DNA of 64,000 nt from Lytechinus variegatus (GCF_018143015.1 NC_054741.1:16553736-16617735), one strand, 5' to 3'. Positions 22,470 to 35,700 are shown, numbered from the stretch's first letter. The notes: generated by a model from the letters alone, not told the origin. Numbers and translations are program-made.

Positions 22470-22735
22470 CAGGGGCGGATCCAGGATTTTCCAGCGGGGG
22501 GGGGTCCACATTTTCCCGATGAAAATTTGACAAGCAAAAAAAAAAGAGGTTTCCACCTAAAATCGAAGGTCATCTCGTCCGTGGAAAATGATTTATGACA
22601 AGCAAGAAAAAGGGTCCTCACTTTCAAAAGGGGGATGTACACTTGGGTAAAAACGGTATTTTTACATTAAAAATTTTCATTATGGCTTTAAAAGGGGCAC
22701 GGGCCGGCTGTGCCCTCCCCCTTGGATCCGCCAGT
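22470..22735. mobile_element. Probable degraded hAT-type MITE
   Basis: The left end CAGGGGCGGATCCAGGATTT faces CTTGGATCCGCCAG near 22721-22734. These CAGNGGCGGATCC ends are common in non-autonomous hAT elements. The target duplication is not recoverable. Confidence 0.45.
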
Positions 22736-23204
22736 TATTGGATGCCTAGACCTGTGCAGTAGAGTCCCCCTTCCAGTGTGACTGTTCACAACGTGTTCAC
22801 ATTGTCGACTGTGTGAATATTTCAAATGCTCAAATTTAATAGTGGCCATCTCTATAGGCCCGCCCTGCAGTATGAAATAAATACAATATAATGAATAAAT
22901 AAATAACAAATACTAAATGTGATTTCATATTGTGTTCCATGTAAACACGTACACCGTGGTACACAGTGCTCAAGTATAGGTTAATAATTACGGAAGAGTC
23001 CACCCAAGAGAGATTGCCCATAGCATGGACCATACATTGATTATAACTATAGGACCTTTCAAATGAAAATCTAAACCAAAATGTGGGTTTTGCACCCTGG
23101 GTAACTTGTATTTCTAATTCGATGTGTTGTGCAAATCATTGTAAACAATAAGGTCGTGTAATACAGCTGCATCTCTGCCTCTTTGCAATTTGAAGCACGT
23201 ATGT

Positions 23205-23382
23205 TGATTGGTTGATTGATTATTGAATTTTATTGATCAATAATATTGGTCAATTGATCGATCGATAGATTGATTCGTTGATTAAGTGATAGATTGATCG
23301 AATTGTTGATTGATGCTTGAATTGATTGGTTGGTTGGTTGATTGATTGATTGATTGAATGACTGATTGATTATTGATTAAAC

Positions 23383-23414
<32 letters not shown>

Positions 23415-23425
23415 GATAGATATAC
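23205..23425. repeat. (GATT)n-rich tract followed by (TA)n
   Basis: Imperfect TTGATTGATTGATTGA repeats over about 170 bp, then about 12 TA units at 23390-23415. Confidence 0.85.
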
Positions 23426-23439
23426 AATATAAGTGCCCC

Positions 23440-24270
23440 CCCAAAAAAATCCCCCGTACGAAACAATGCCCTTTTTTCAAAATGAAATTTTAGGTTAGAA
23501 ATCACAATTTTTGGGGCTAGCGCTTTGCACTTTCATATTGTTTAGTATAAGGGTTAGTCCTTGTATATTTGTCTTGTTTATGGTTACAAAATTCATAGAA
23601 TACGGTCCAGTTTTCACACATTTTTGGCTCGTGTTTCGCGCTCGCATCAGTTTTTTTTAAGGTACTCATTCTGTTCCTGATTACAAACAGTGTTTAGAAT
23701 ATCCAATTTTCATGTGAGAAAATCACAACTTTCTGGCGTGCTTCGCGCTCGCATCATTAATGTTTAGTAAGATACTCATCCTGTTCATACAAAAATGCTT
23801 AGAATGTTAGATTTTCAGGTTGGAATATCACACATTATTTTTTTGGCTCGTGTTTTGTGCTTGCAACAATCCGATTGTTTAGTAAGGTAGTCATTCTGTT
23901 TCTGTTTAAATAAAATGCCTAGAATGTCCAGTTTTCTGGTAAGAATATCACAAAGCGCGAGTTTTACAACTTCAGATTTGAAATATCTTTTCGATCAGAA
24001 ATCACAAAAAAACGTTGCTCAACTCATACCTCGGTCACATTTGCTCAAAGGATGCTATTCGACAAGTCGAAAACAACCGTTTTAACATTTATCTACCAGA
24101 GCTACATGAATAAAACGGCTGTTTTCGACTCACCGTGCGGCCACCGCGCCGTAGAGCAAATGTGACTGAGGTATTAATAAAAACAATCCACACAATTTCA
24201 TGATGCACCAAAATGCCCTTTTTTGGGTTTGCCCCCCCCCCCATACGAAAATACGTTCTGCCGCCCCTGC
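23440..24270. mobile_element. Second, diverged GCGCTTCGCGC array element with nested MITE
   Basis: Units with GGCTCGTGTTTCGCGCTCGC, GCGTGCTTCGCGCTCGCATC and GGCTCGTGTTTTGTGCTTGC are spaced about 110-125 bp, alternating with GTTTAGTAAGATACTCAT boxes. The right end reads GCCGCCCCTG, a hAT-like terminus; the left end is lost. A small inverted repeat (ACCTCGGTCACATTTGCTC and its near-exact inverse at 24029-24172) is inserted near the right side. Confidence 0.6.
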
Positions 24271-24434
24271 AGTCTACCAACTTTGTCACTGAATGTGCTC
24301 TATTGTTTCCAGTGTATAGATACTCATAATGTGTATGCTGTTTTTTTAAATATTTTGTTTAAACTATTATGATTTTCTCAATTATTTGCGTTGATAATTA
24401 CCTTCGATACTTGCCTGCTGTGATTTTATTTTGT

Positions 24435-24765
24435 AACACCAGGGGCGGATATAGCTTTTTTTAAAGGAGGAGATTGACCGAGAAATTTCACAAGCAAAAA
24501 AATAATATTAAAAAATATGAATGAAAAGCACAAAAAAGGCGTACGTAGGATTTTCCACGGGGGGGGGGGAACCGTCCGCCAAAAAAATTGACAAGCAAAA
24601 AAAAAGTTCTTCAAGCTCGTCAGGGGGGGGGGGGCAATAAAGGTCTTTAAGCTCGTCAGGGGGGCAAAAAAGGTCTTTCGAGCTCATCATGGGGGCAGGG
24701 ATACGTCCTTTACATGGGTTGTGGCTCGTCAGGGGGGCAGACTGCCCCCCCCCCACTAGCGTAAC
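24435..24765. repeat. G-rich element with CTCGTCAGGGGGG repeats
   Basis: Starts CAGGGGCGGATATAGC and holds four copies of a block reading GCTCGTCAGGGGGGCA / AAAGGTCTTT. It ends in a C11 run near 24755. Likely a hAT-related fragment with internal amplification; no target duplication found. Confidence 0.45.
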
Positions 24766-24923
24766 TACTTGTTATATCCCCCACTTAACACAGAATCATG
24801 AACATGGCCGTACGTAACAGGAGGGCAGTCGATTTTTTTTCAAAAAAAGGTTTACGCATCCTACCCCCCCCCCCCGCAAGAAATTATGCTTACCTCCATG
24901 ATCATCAAAACCCAAGGTAAAAC

Positions 24924-26051
24924 TATGGAAGCTTAAAAGTGCCACCGAGATGTTGAGATAATTATCTCGGGAAGTCGACATCTTGATAGCAAAGGATAAG
25001 ATGACGAGATCCCAGATCTCATCATGTCAACATCTTTAAGAAGAGATGATGAGATGACGAGATCCTGGATCTCATCATGTCAACATCTTTTAGAAGAGAT
25101 GATGAGATGACAAGATCCCGGATCTCATCATGTCAACATCTTTTAGAAGAGATGTTGAGATGACAAGATCCCGGATCTCATCATGTTGACATCGTTTAGA
25201 AGAGATGATGAGATGACAAGATCCTGGATCTCATCATGTTGACATCTTTTGGAAGAGATGATGAGATGACAAGATCCCGGATCTCATCATGTTGACATCT
25301 TGTAGAAGAGATGATGAGATGACAAGATCCTGGATCTCATCATGTTGACATCTTGTAGAAGAGATGATGAGATGACAAGATCCTGGATCTCATCATGTCA
25401 ACATCTTGTAGAAGAGATGATGAGATGACAAGATCCTGGATCTCATCATGTCAACATCTTTAGAAGAGATGTTGAGATGACAAGATCATCTCATCATCTC
25501 ATCATCTCTTCTACAAGATGTCAACATGATGAGATCCGGGATCTTGTCATCTCATCATCTCTTCTACAAGATGTCAACATGATGAGATCCGGGATCTTGT
25601 CATCTCATCATCTCTTCCAAAAGATGTCAACATGATGAGATCCAGGATCTTGTCATCTCATCATCTCTTCTAAACGATGTCAACATGATGAGATCCGGGA
25701 TCTTGTCATCTCAACATCTCTTCTAAAAGATGTTGACATGATGAGATCCGGGATCTTGTCATCTCATCATCTCTTCTAAAAGATGTTGACATGATGAGAT
25801 CCAGGATCTTGTCATCTCATCATCTCTTCTAAAAGATGTCGACATGATGAGATCCAGGATCTCGTCATCTCAACATCTCTTCTAAAAGATGTCGACATGA
25901 TGAGATCCAGGATCTTGTCATCTCATCATCTCTTCTAAAAGATGTCGACATGATGAGATCCAGGATCTCGTCATCTTATCTTTTGCTATCAAGATGTCGA
26001 CTTCCCGAGATAATTATCTCAACATCTCGGTGGCACTTTTAAGCTTCCATA
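24924..26051. mobile_element. Giant hairpin element made of 53-bp tandem units
   Basis: Terminal inverted repeats of about 70 bp start TATGGAAGCTTAAAAGTGCC and include ATAATTATCTCGGG and GTCGACATCTTGATAGC. TAAAAC flanks both ends (24918-24923, 26052-26057). Between the termini, about nine direct 53-bp units (each with GAGATCCTGGATCTC and GAGATGATGAGATGAC) fill the left arm to about 25490. They then run in opposite orientation back to the right end. There is no coding capacity. A solo copy of the terminus lies at 41212-41261. The superfamily is not identified. Confidence 0.9.
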
Positions 26052-26654
26052 TAAAACCACACAAAAAACGTAGTTCACGAAGCTGATCGATGCGACAGCC
26101 GGGAGAGGGCAGCAAACAACATCCGCGAAATATAAACTTTGCTTGGATTACACTGTCAATAATCAGAAGGTAAGCAATTTTTTATATTAAAAATTTTCGT
26201 GGCAGTTCATTCAATTATTTGAGAGAGAGAGAGTTAATTGTATGGTATTACCTCCATCATTTGAGTCATGATTTTATGTACCAGTTTATACTATATTGCT
26301 CAAAGAGGGGTGGATGATGAGGCGGTGGATAGCCCGCGTAATTCCGCCTCACGGAGTGCGACCTTCGGTACCGCCGAGTGTCCCCGACCGGACCCGTGCC
26401 AAGTCGGACGTAAACAGCTGACATGGCTGGCAGCTCGGCAGCCGTTTCTTTCGAGGATTTTTTTTTAATATTTTATTTTTTATTTCTCCTCGTACACAGA
26501 CGGCTCACAATCGTGTAGCCACCATTAGTATAGGGGGTTAACAACGCAAAATCCCCAGACGGGGCTCATCGTTTTTGTCTTTATTTCATAAAATTAAAAA
26601 TAGGCCTACATGTAGGCCCTAGCCCACTCACACAACATGCGAGGATGCGAAATG

Positions 26655-27020
26655 CGAGGTTAGTATTACTAACCTCGCACAACGCATGTGGTTTCATAGT
26701 GGACTTTGACGTTTTCATTCATCACACGAATGTGAGGGAATAAAAAACGCCAAACGTTTCAGTATTTCTCCACTAATGATTTCTTTTTAATAGTTTTAGT
26801 TTTAAAAAAAAATGAATTGGAAATTATTTATAAAACTGTTTTTATCGCTTACCTCCAAGTCTCAACCAGGATACTCCGTTCGATCCGTCCTTAATACTGC
26901 GGTGGAAAGTACGCAAACAACAATCGAAAAGCAATTTTTCGTATCGAACATTCTCAATTCAAGTCGTCAGCGCGTAATAGGAAATTGTACCAAAAATCAA
27001 CAGGTTGCATCTCATGTATA
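26655..27020. repeat. Dispersed repeat, copy 1
   Basis: Shares with 43670-43955, in the same order and orientation, the blocks CATCACACGAATGTGAGGGA, CGCTTACCTCCAA, GGATACTC(C/T)GT, CGCAAACAA.AATCGAAA, CAAGTCGT and AATAGGAAATTGTA, ending at ATCAACAGGTTG. It begins with a small palindrome around GCGAGGTTAGTATTACTAAC. No coding potential or ends that I recognise. Confidence 0.7.
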
Positions 27021-27143
27021 TACTTATTGGTAAAGTACGCCATCTTTTGACAAGATGATGATGAAAGTGGATTGAACGAGCAAGAAAATAATGCTGATCG
27101 CCTAGAATGCAGCTAGCTTGCAACACCGTAAACAAAGGTACGG

Positions 27144-27362
27144 TAGGCACTTAAGAACCAAGTTTGAAAGGACACTCGTAAAATTATGTCACTCTCGCGA
27201 TGAATATTCATTAGATCCTGGTCGTGCGTGTTCAATACAAACTCTCTGCATGCATGCACTCGGTGTGTATTGAACACGCACGACCACGATCTAATGAATA
27301 TTCATCGGCGAGAGTGACATAATTTTACGAGTATCCTTTCAAACTTGGTTCTTAAGTGCCTA
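27144..27362. mobile_element. 219-bp near-perfect palindrome, probable TA-flanked MITE
   Basis: Arms starting TAGGCACTTAAGAACCAAG and ending in the inverse match for about 95 bp with only a few differences, around a GCATGCATGC-containing loop at 27241-27270. Includes GAATATTCATTAGATC. TA at each edge may be the target duplication (Tc1/mariner-like) or part of the repeat. The arms are so similar that the insertion looks young. Confidence 0.75.
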
Positions 27363-27369
27363 CTGGCTT

Positions 27370-29640
27370 GGTGAATAATATCGCGTGCCCTCTTTAGGCA
27401 AAAGTTGATATCAACGCTGATCAAGAGGCATCTACGTGAAGATCACGAAAATGCTCTTATTTTATTAAAACAAACAACATAGAGAATTCAACAAACGATC
27501 GATATGGTTCGGTAAGTGTTATAGAAAAATTATAAGTCATAGCTAATTAGCTATGATGTAAAGTCATAGTTATTTTAGTAAAAATGGTGTGAAAGATTCG
27601 CGTGCACCAGGTGCATATGAATCCTTCACACACGAGACGATTTGAAACCATGAGTGGCCCTAGCCCAGCCTAGCTAGTACTAGTAGGCCATGTAGGCCCA
27701 CTCATCCTATAAAGAACTGGACCAATACTAGATAGGCAATAGATTATTAATTCCGTTTTGGACTGAAATGCACCAAAATAGGAGAAAAAAAAAATGAAAA
27801 GGGGAAAAAACATTGACTTCGGCTATCGCGCAAGTCCCACTTCCCTGGTTTATCCTAACTTGATACTAACTGTGATTCGTACATAAACATGCCCATTGAC
27901 TGATTGAGTCCCTGTACAGATCAAGTTAGAACTTCGGTCGGACATTGGCGAGTGGAGCCAATGAAGTTCAGCAGAACAACCAACATAACAAAGACTGAAG
28001 CTTTTGGTCTAAGTAGGACGGTGCAACTAGCCATGGGAGTCCTACGACCTAGCTAAATAGATAGTCTTTTAGTTAATAGAGAGTAAAAATCACTAACGTG
28101 GGCTTACTCTTTATCGAGCCAGGGCGCGTGCCTATAATATGATCTCCATAGTGGCTGGGCTTTATAATGAAACTTAAATTAAACTATGGCTATACCTTAA
28201 TGAATTGCCCCAACTGCCTAAGTCTACGCAGTGCCTGCTGCGCACATGCGTATCAGCGTGATTCGAATAAATACGCAACGACCACAAAATTTACACCTGA
28301 AATACATAGATATTCATTAAAGAATCTGACTAAAAACATGGTGGAAAAATAATGAATTTATGGCATTTCATGTGACGGCCTCAAAATGCAGCCTTTCTCA
28401 TCAATATCCTTGAATCTTGTGTAAAGTGAACAGGTGCGCAGACAAGGGGCACCTTTGTTTTGTTCAATCTGAAAATGACTGAAGGTTTTTCCAAGAAAAT
28501 CATGTAGGTCTAGATCTATTTCTTTCAAATTTTATGAGATTTTTGGCACACTTATAATAATACCTACCTGTATCATCAACTGAAAACTTTTGTGGAATAA
28601 AAATAAATTCATGTTTCATCTTAAGTTTTAGGTGTGCAGACATGGGGCTCCCCTTCATACTTCATAAGTCGAGAAATATTTTTCTTTTAAAACTGATATG
28701 AACCAAAAAATTCAGAAAATATTGTGAGAACATGGGACGGGATGGGATGTAACTCACCAATGTATTTTTTGCCATCGTGCCCTCTTTGTTATGGTAGCTT
28801 TAAGCTGAGCTACGACATTGATATGAGCAGTGCTAGATGTCTAATAAGACGATGCGTGCATTGCCATTTGCTGATAAATATCCCGAACCTCACCTCCGCC
28901 TCGATGGCGATGCTTACGTACCATCTTTCTTTCGTCTTTCTCCCTTCCTTTTCTTATTGAAGTCTCCCTCTTCATCCTTTTTGCGTTGCCAAATAGGATT
29001 GAGGTTTTATATATTCTGATATCTTTCTTTTTCTTCTGGAAACAGATGAGTGCAGGCCACCGTCTGGTGTATTGTTGTACCGGTGAAGTGCAGTGTGCAA
29101 GTGTATATACATTATCTGATAAAAGATTGCATACAGTGTGCAAGTAAATAAACTTTCCCCCTCTAATCTATGTATTTTTTGGTACAAAAAGATGCAAGTG
29201 AGTGCTCAAATTCTCAAGACTTGCCTACTCCACAGCTACATGATAATGCCCCAGCTGAGTGCAGATGCAGATCAACCCCCCTTAAAAAAAGATAAGAGGT
29301 CGGGGGGGAGAAAAAGAGGAAAAGGAGGAGGAAGAGAAAGAAAAGGGAGAGGGGAATGAAAAAGGAGGAGGAAAAATGAGAGGCAAATCTACTTGGCGAT
29401 CGCATGATCAGTGGCCGAGATTTGAAGGGGGTCAAAGTGACACCCCCTCCCCAGTTAAAGCCTGGTCTGAAATGGCTCAGTTAAAATAGGGTTAAGCCAG
29501 GTAATAAAATGATCCCAGCTACTCGTTCAATATCTCGTTGAAGTCTGAAGATGATCAGATGTGACAGGAACTTAACTTGTGAAAATTTGCCTGAGCAAAG
29601 TTTTTTGGTATGATTTTTATTTTTTTTTTGGTCTGCTTTA
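27370..29640. other. Region upstream of CENP-T coding start
   Basis: No coding exon recognised. Two donor-like sites (AGAAG|GTAAGC at 26170 and TTCG|GTAAGT at about 27510) could end a non-coding first exon of CENP-T, since the first coding exon opens with an acceptor. Neither can be confirmed here. Confidence 0.35.
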
Positions 29641-29645
29641 CAGGT

Positions 29646-29714
29646 ATGGATTCTGTAAGGAGAAATAAGAGGCGATCTCTGGCAGTAGATGACAATGTAA
29701 CTCCAAGGACACTG
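29646..29714 (+). CDS. CENPT: CENP-T coding exon 1
   Basis: Acceptor TTTACAG ends at 29643, so an upstream non-coding exon exists. ATG at 29646; donor GTGAGA at 29715. Encodes MDSVRRNKRRSLAVDDNVTP and RTL. The phase 0 join to the next exon builds the first TPRTL-IQGFLQTA motif. Confidence 0.88.
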
Positions 29715-32700
29715 GTGAGATTATCAAACTCTTTAGCATTATAACTACATGTGACATACATGGAATGCAGTAAAGTCACAGTTAACATTTTAGATCTTAT
29801 TCTACAAAAGATCAAGAACTTTGATGACATGTGTTGCATTTTATATTGTTCATGGGTTAACAAGAAAACATCCAGAAAAATCAAATTCAGACAGACAAAT
29901 TCATGCAGACTAGTTCAAAATACATGTTGATCTGTGACTGAAAAATTATTCAATTTATCTCCTGATGAGTCTAATTGCAAGACATGGAATAAAATTGTGG
30001 TTGTGTTTCGGTTCATTTACATAGTAAATACACACTGTTTTGAAGCACTTAATAGTGATTTTGCATTTTCAGTTGCAATTTTTTTTTTAGTGCTTCACAG
30101 GTGACAAATGAGACCTTGCAGCTCAGATTTTTAAAGTCAATGTTACCCAATGCCTTTAACTATATCTTAACTGTTCTTGTGGAATTACTTTATGTGTAAC
30201 AAGCAATTTCTCATACTTTGGACAAAAGACATTTCCTCCCAAGCAATCACTTATTAATTCCTCAAACACAATTCTCTTATTCTTGACCCTGATATTTTAG
30301 ATCCAGGGGTTCCTCCAAACGGCACAGACGATTCGTCAGTCGCCCAGAAAGAGGGCCCGGATGACCCCCTCTCGCACCCCTGGAGCAACCCCTTCATCAG
30401 TCAGGGGTGCAAAGACACCACGTACTCTCCCCAAACCTGCCCCATCAAACAGACGTAGATCTAACCGGCTAGAGACTTTAGCAACTCCAGGTGGTAGCAA
30501 CCCAACACCAAGAGGGCTTATCACAGGATTCTTGAAAGCAGGTTAGCTTTTTAGTTCATATGATGAATCAGATTAGCAATATTTACTCTTTTATGGATTT
30601 ACCAAATCCTAAAATTTTTCTTAAAGTTCAGGCACTAAAAATAGATGAATATTGATAAGGGAATAGATACATGTACAAGAGTTGAAATCTTGTGGATAAG
30701 AGAGGAAAAACAAACTTTGATTTCAAATTTTACTTTGCAAACTTGATGATTCTAGTGTTTATCCAGTGCAGTTTTTTATACATGTATTTGAAATCATTCA
30801 AATGCAAAACGTGAATTGTAGGTTTGAATAAAAAAGAAATGATGCAATGATGATGATGCACATCATTTGTATAGCACCATATATCTGTCAAAGACATTCA
30901 GAGGCGCATTGGAGTAGCCAGCCAATCTGGGTCGCCAAGAAGGGTGCGCACACAGAACTGTGACCCGCATGTCTCTCCTCCCGATAACTGGTTGGGAAAT
31001 GCAGGTGGACCACTACACCGGGGTTTCCCCCTACTCTTATTCGAATAGTGCAGTGGGTTCTGAACGTGCCAAGATGGTGATTCTCCTTTACACGGGGCCT
31101 CCATTTAATGTCCTATCAGAGGGACAGAGTGTTTTCCACTGTAACATAGCCTGCATCTATGAAACGGGAGAGACGTTTACACACAACGCACTGGCTTCAG
31201 TCATCCTCCCGGGGTGGACTCGAACCCACGATATTTGGTTCGACGGGCAGACGCTTTACCGACTGAGCCAACTTCGTGCAATGGAAATGTTCACACTATG
31301 TTTTGATTTTTTTTTAACATTCTTTGTTAGATTTGGTATAATTTTGGGCTTATTTTCATTGAAAGGCATTTGGCAACACTAGTAAAAGAGTGATCCATTC
31401 ATCCTATGGACATAAGAAGAGGACTCGTTCATTTGATTCAATGATTTATTTTCTTGACTACAGCTGACATCCAGACACCTGCAGTGCACATAGGTACCAG
31501 ACGCTCTTCACCTCTCAAGCAACCTACACCATCAGTACAAAGGAATGCATTTCAGGACAGAGCTGAGAGGTAACCTTTGTTTGTATACTTTGTTGAAATT
31601 CAATATGAATCTACCTTGTTTAGGTTTCTGTATAAGCCAGTATTGAAGTGTACAAATATTTGATGATTTTCGTAGTTATGGGATTTGATGATTTTTGTTG
31701 TTCTGTGCAAACACTTTGGTAGCAGTATTGCCTGTAGTGTCCTGTGAGCGTGATTGACCACAATATTCAATACATTTTTTAAATGATGATTGTAATAAAT
31801 TATCTTGTTATTCAGTTGCTGATTTGTTACATGTATCCATATGATTAATTACTAGTGTTTGACATACAGAACTACTGGTCCTCATTAATGACCTACTAAC
31901 CTTAATACTCAAATTATCTTGTTTTACCAGCACAAACTCATCCTCTGTAGAGTCTCCCATCGACCATGCTCTCTCACGCTTCATCAGACCGCAGCAGAGA
32001 GAGAGGCGAGGGAGAAGACAACATGCCATCGACAGGGAGGAATTTGCAGAGAGAGTGAGAGATAGGATCGGGCAAGAGGAGAGTGAGGTCACAACGGATG
32101 AAGACGAGATGGAAAGGTCTAGGGATGCCACTGGGAACAGAACACAGCTGGATAGCATCGCAGAAGAAGGGCGTGATAGTTCACCTGTAAGTACAAGAAT
32201 AATTAAGGATTGCCAATATTTTTATGAATATTGGCCCAGATCATAATCTTTTAAGAAAGGGGAGAAATATGCAAGGAGTACAAAATATGGAGGACATAGT
32301 AATTACACTCACAAGATACCTTGGATACATTTCTAACATAAAGCTATGACTGGTCACTGTACTTCACTCATGAATGCTTATCACTGGTCATTGTGTAGGC
32401 ATTAGGCTGCAATATATATATGTATGATAGGGTCATGTCTGCACATGGAACCAATCATTTCTTCTTCTAATGAATGGTACTATCTTCTTTTTTTCTGCTT
32501 ATAGCCAAAAAAAGGCTATAGAATACAGAGTTTTGTTGAAGACCCAGCTAGTGAAAGGTCAAGTCGTAGTTCAAGGAGCCGTAGATCGCTGCTGCTAGAG
32601 AATTCATCATTCCAGGTTCCATCTGCTAAGGTCCCAGATGACTCGGTGTCAGAGATGAGAGGTACTTATATGCATGTCTAGAGAGTCAATATGTAGGTCA

Positions 32701-35700
32701 TAGGTGACCCTCCACCCCAACATCAACAATAATTCACCAGGGCAGGTTCCTTTTAAATATGAAAAATAGTATTTTGGTTTTCAAAAGAAAAACTTCGAAA
32801 AATTGGCTTACGGTGTTTGAAAGAACAATCACTCTTCTTCATACTGTAAAAATTTTGAAGTTGCAAAGCTGAAAATTATATGGTATACTAGAGTGTCAGT
32901 GTCAGGTGTGGAGTTGGTGATCCCAAACTCATGAACAGGCAATGAACAGTTTGAAAAAAAATATTATATTGACATTGGCTCTAACAGTTATGATGAGTGC
33001 GAATCATTAGAGCTATTTTAATGACCAATAATATATACTCGGATTCTTGAAGTGATTCTTGCCTTTGCATTTTTTACGATGAGATTTTACTGCAATTTCT
33101 CCTTGATTTCATTTTCATCATCAAGACTTCTTGCTTAGATCATGATTGGCAGCGCAGCGGCATGACATCATGAGCTACCTACAATGCAATTGGCATCGTA
33201 CTTCTGAACCCAACTCGGTGTCTGAGCTTAGTTCAACAGCATTTTTCAGGCTCCCAACACTGAACTTGAAATCACCCATTGTGTAGTACAAAGTTGATTT
33301 TAAAAAAAGTTTTGTCAAATTGGCAATGGTTTTGCCTGTGCATTCAATATCAAATAGATTCTAGCTTACCGCTAACAAAAATTGGTCATGTATTACATGA
33401 CAGACAGGAGTTCTTTATGAGAACCCACTATTATGATCATTATCAATTATATTCTGTTTATGTACCATAGATTCAAAGGCATCCCACCTCAGTGGCTCCT
33501 TAGAGGAAGACTCCATCATGGTGCAAGCCAGCCAGGAGACCATAAGGGTACCACATTCCTCCCATAGTGACTCAGATAATGAAGAAAGAGGAGATGAATC
33601 CAGACAAGATGAATCGAGGCGGGAGGAATCGAGACAAGACGAATCAAAGACAGTGGAAGGTGATGAAGAGATTTAAGTTATTGAACAAAGCTCTATAATT
33701 TGGTGAAGCAGTTTACAGCTACGCCATGTAGATTGAGTAGTCCTGAAAAGGACTATTGTCTAATCTTTTCATCAAAATTTTGAAAAGTGTGCCCTGTTTT
33801 TTGTCAGGAGTATGCACTGTTCTTCCTCACTGATGAAGAGCTATGTCGTGAATCTTCCTGTTCCTCAAAACTCATTAACGTTATTAATGGTAACAATATG
33901 CTCATAATCAAACAAATCTTACCTAATATTGTATTTTCATATTTATTATAATCTTTCATAAGAAAAAAAAACTATTCGCCACATCACTATTCACCATTTC
34001 CTTACCCCTTAACGCTCCCCTTCAGTCTTGGTATCGTATGTATTGATATATCTGTTTGTTTGTACATCAGGGGCCCAATCTTTACATGCTCTGCTTTTTG
34101 TTGGCCTCTGATGTCATTTTCGTTTTCAAATTTTACTATTTGTTATCTTAGATATGTCACTTTTTGTTGTTGTTTTGTTTACTGAAAAAATATGACCCGC
34201 TACCGCAAAACTAACAAGTCACAGGGGAAGGCTTTCTTTAAGTAACCACAATAGAAATTGGTCTTCCCCCAAAAAATCAAAAATTGAAAATGAATTTATT
34301 GAAAGAGTAATTCTTAATTATACTGTTAAAATTTGAAGTTGCAATGTCGAATAAAAGGCAAGATAACTGAGTTTCTCTAACAGTACTTTTTTTCTGGACT
34401 GTTTGGAAGTTTCATTGAGATTGCATAGTGTGCTCATCTCATGCTTGAATGAACCCCCAAACTTAAAACCTTGTTTTCTTATTTTTTTGAAGCTTTCACT
34501 GAATTCATTCTGCATTTACATTCAATCAAGTATTTGTTTGGGTTATTGTTTACAGATTTCGACAGTTAATTTTCATTTTAAACCTTTTTGCCGTGTCAGG
34601 TTCAATAAAAATCTCAAAATTCATTGTGGGTGACTTATTGTTGTCATTGCAGTGGCAAGTCAGAAAATGAAAAATATGGAAATGAAATGAAATAAAATAA
34701 ATGCCGTGTCTTCTTAAAGAGGGACTGCCACAAGGAAATGAAACGGACAATGAGACAAACGATGAAACGCCTGATGATGGAATGGATCAGGAAGAAGAGA
34801 TGGATATTGAAGATGATGATGGTGTCTTTGATGAGGAAAATGTCATTGCACCTACTCAACCGACACAATTACACAGTGCTATCAAGGGGTAAGCAAGATC
34901 TTGTTTCATTAGTGAACAATTTGTTAATACGAATCTGTCATGTGTATTTTATTTTCATTTGTAATGATTCAGCATACTGTTTATTAAAGAACCAACCCAG
35001 TAAAATCAAACTAATAAGTGGAGTAAAGGAAATGAAAATGTACACTCTCGACACCTTTGATACTGAATCCAATAGGTTGACCTTCCTCACTCAAAGCAAT
35101 TACCGGTATCTTCTCATTGGTCACATCGGATTTTACTAGGGCACCCTACCCAAATTCAAAGCCGCATCTCTCACACAGGAATTTTGCAAGCATCTATTCA
35201 TTGCTAATTGCTGTATCCAAGTTTTGCCCGTTCTGCCCCTGCACTTTGGAATATCACCCCATTAAAAAAAGAACTCGTCTGCATCAAATTAAAATCCTCT
35301 TTAATAACCATACTTGTTACATATGAAATCTTTTGAATGAATCAGTGTTAAGATTGCCATTATTAACTTCTTTCTTCTCTGATCAATGCATATGGAGGCA
35401 TTTTCCAGTGATCTGCATGTTGGTGTTGTTACTAGTAGGAACAGCAGTATTAATTCTCACATTCATCATAGATGAAATTAAGTGAAATGCTGGAATGCCC
35501 CTATGAAAGCCTTAGATTATAGTGGATTTCAAAGGCGTCTTGCATAGCCGCTTTCCTCCATTTCCACTGTATTTTGTATGTAAGTCTCCAGACTATGAAC
35601 CACAGGGTCCGGGTTCAGCTCTCAATGCACCACTCTTGTCCTTTGACAAGGCATTTATTTTCATTTGCCACTTTCCAACCAGGTGGGTGTTTCATAAAGC

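Noticed and set aside
24990-25980. 53-bp regular repeats suggestive of a CRISPR array
   Set aside because: Units are contiguous without unique spacers, invert at the centre and lie within transposon-like ends; the genome is eukaryotic.
26268-26468. 66-codon frame with DSPRNSASRSATFGTAECPR
   Set aside because: GC-richer than its surroundings but no start context, splice support or known domain.
31200-31278. tRNA gene on the minus strand
   Set aside because: A and B boxes are present but stems are poor and the sequence runs straight into a SINE body; same for 52790-52862.
30960-31382. 140-codon open frame within the CENP-T intron
   Set aside because: Lies over a tRNA-derived SINE body on the opposite strand, no family likeness.
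34738-35139. 133-codon open frame
   Set aside because: Shadow of CENP-T exon 7 in another frame running into intron.
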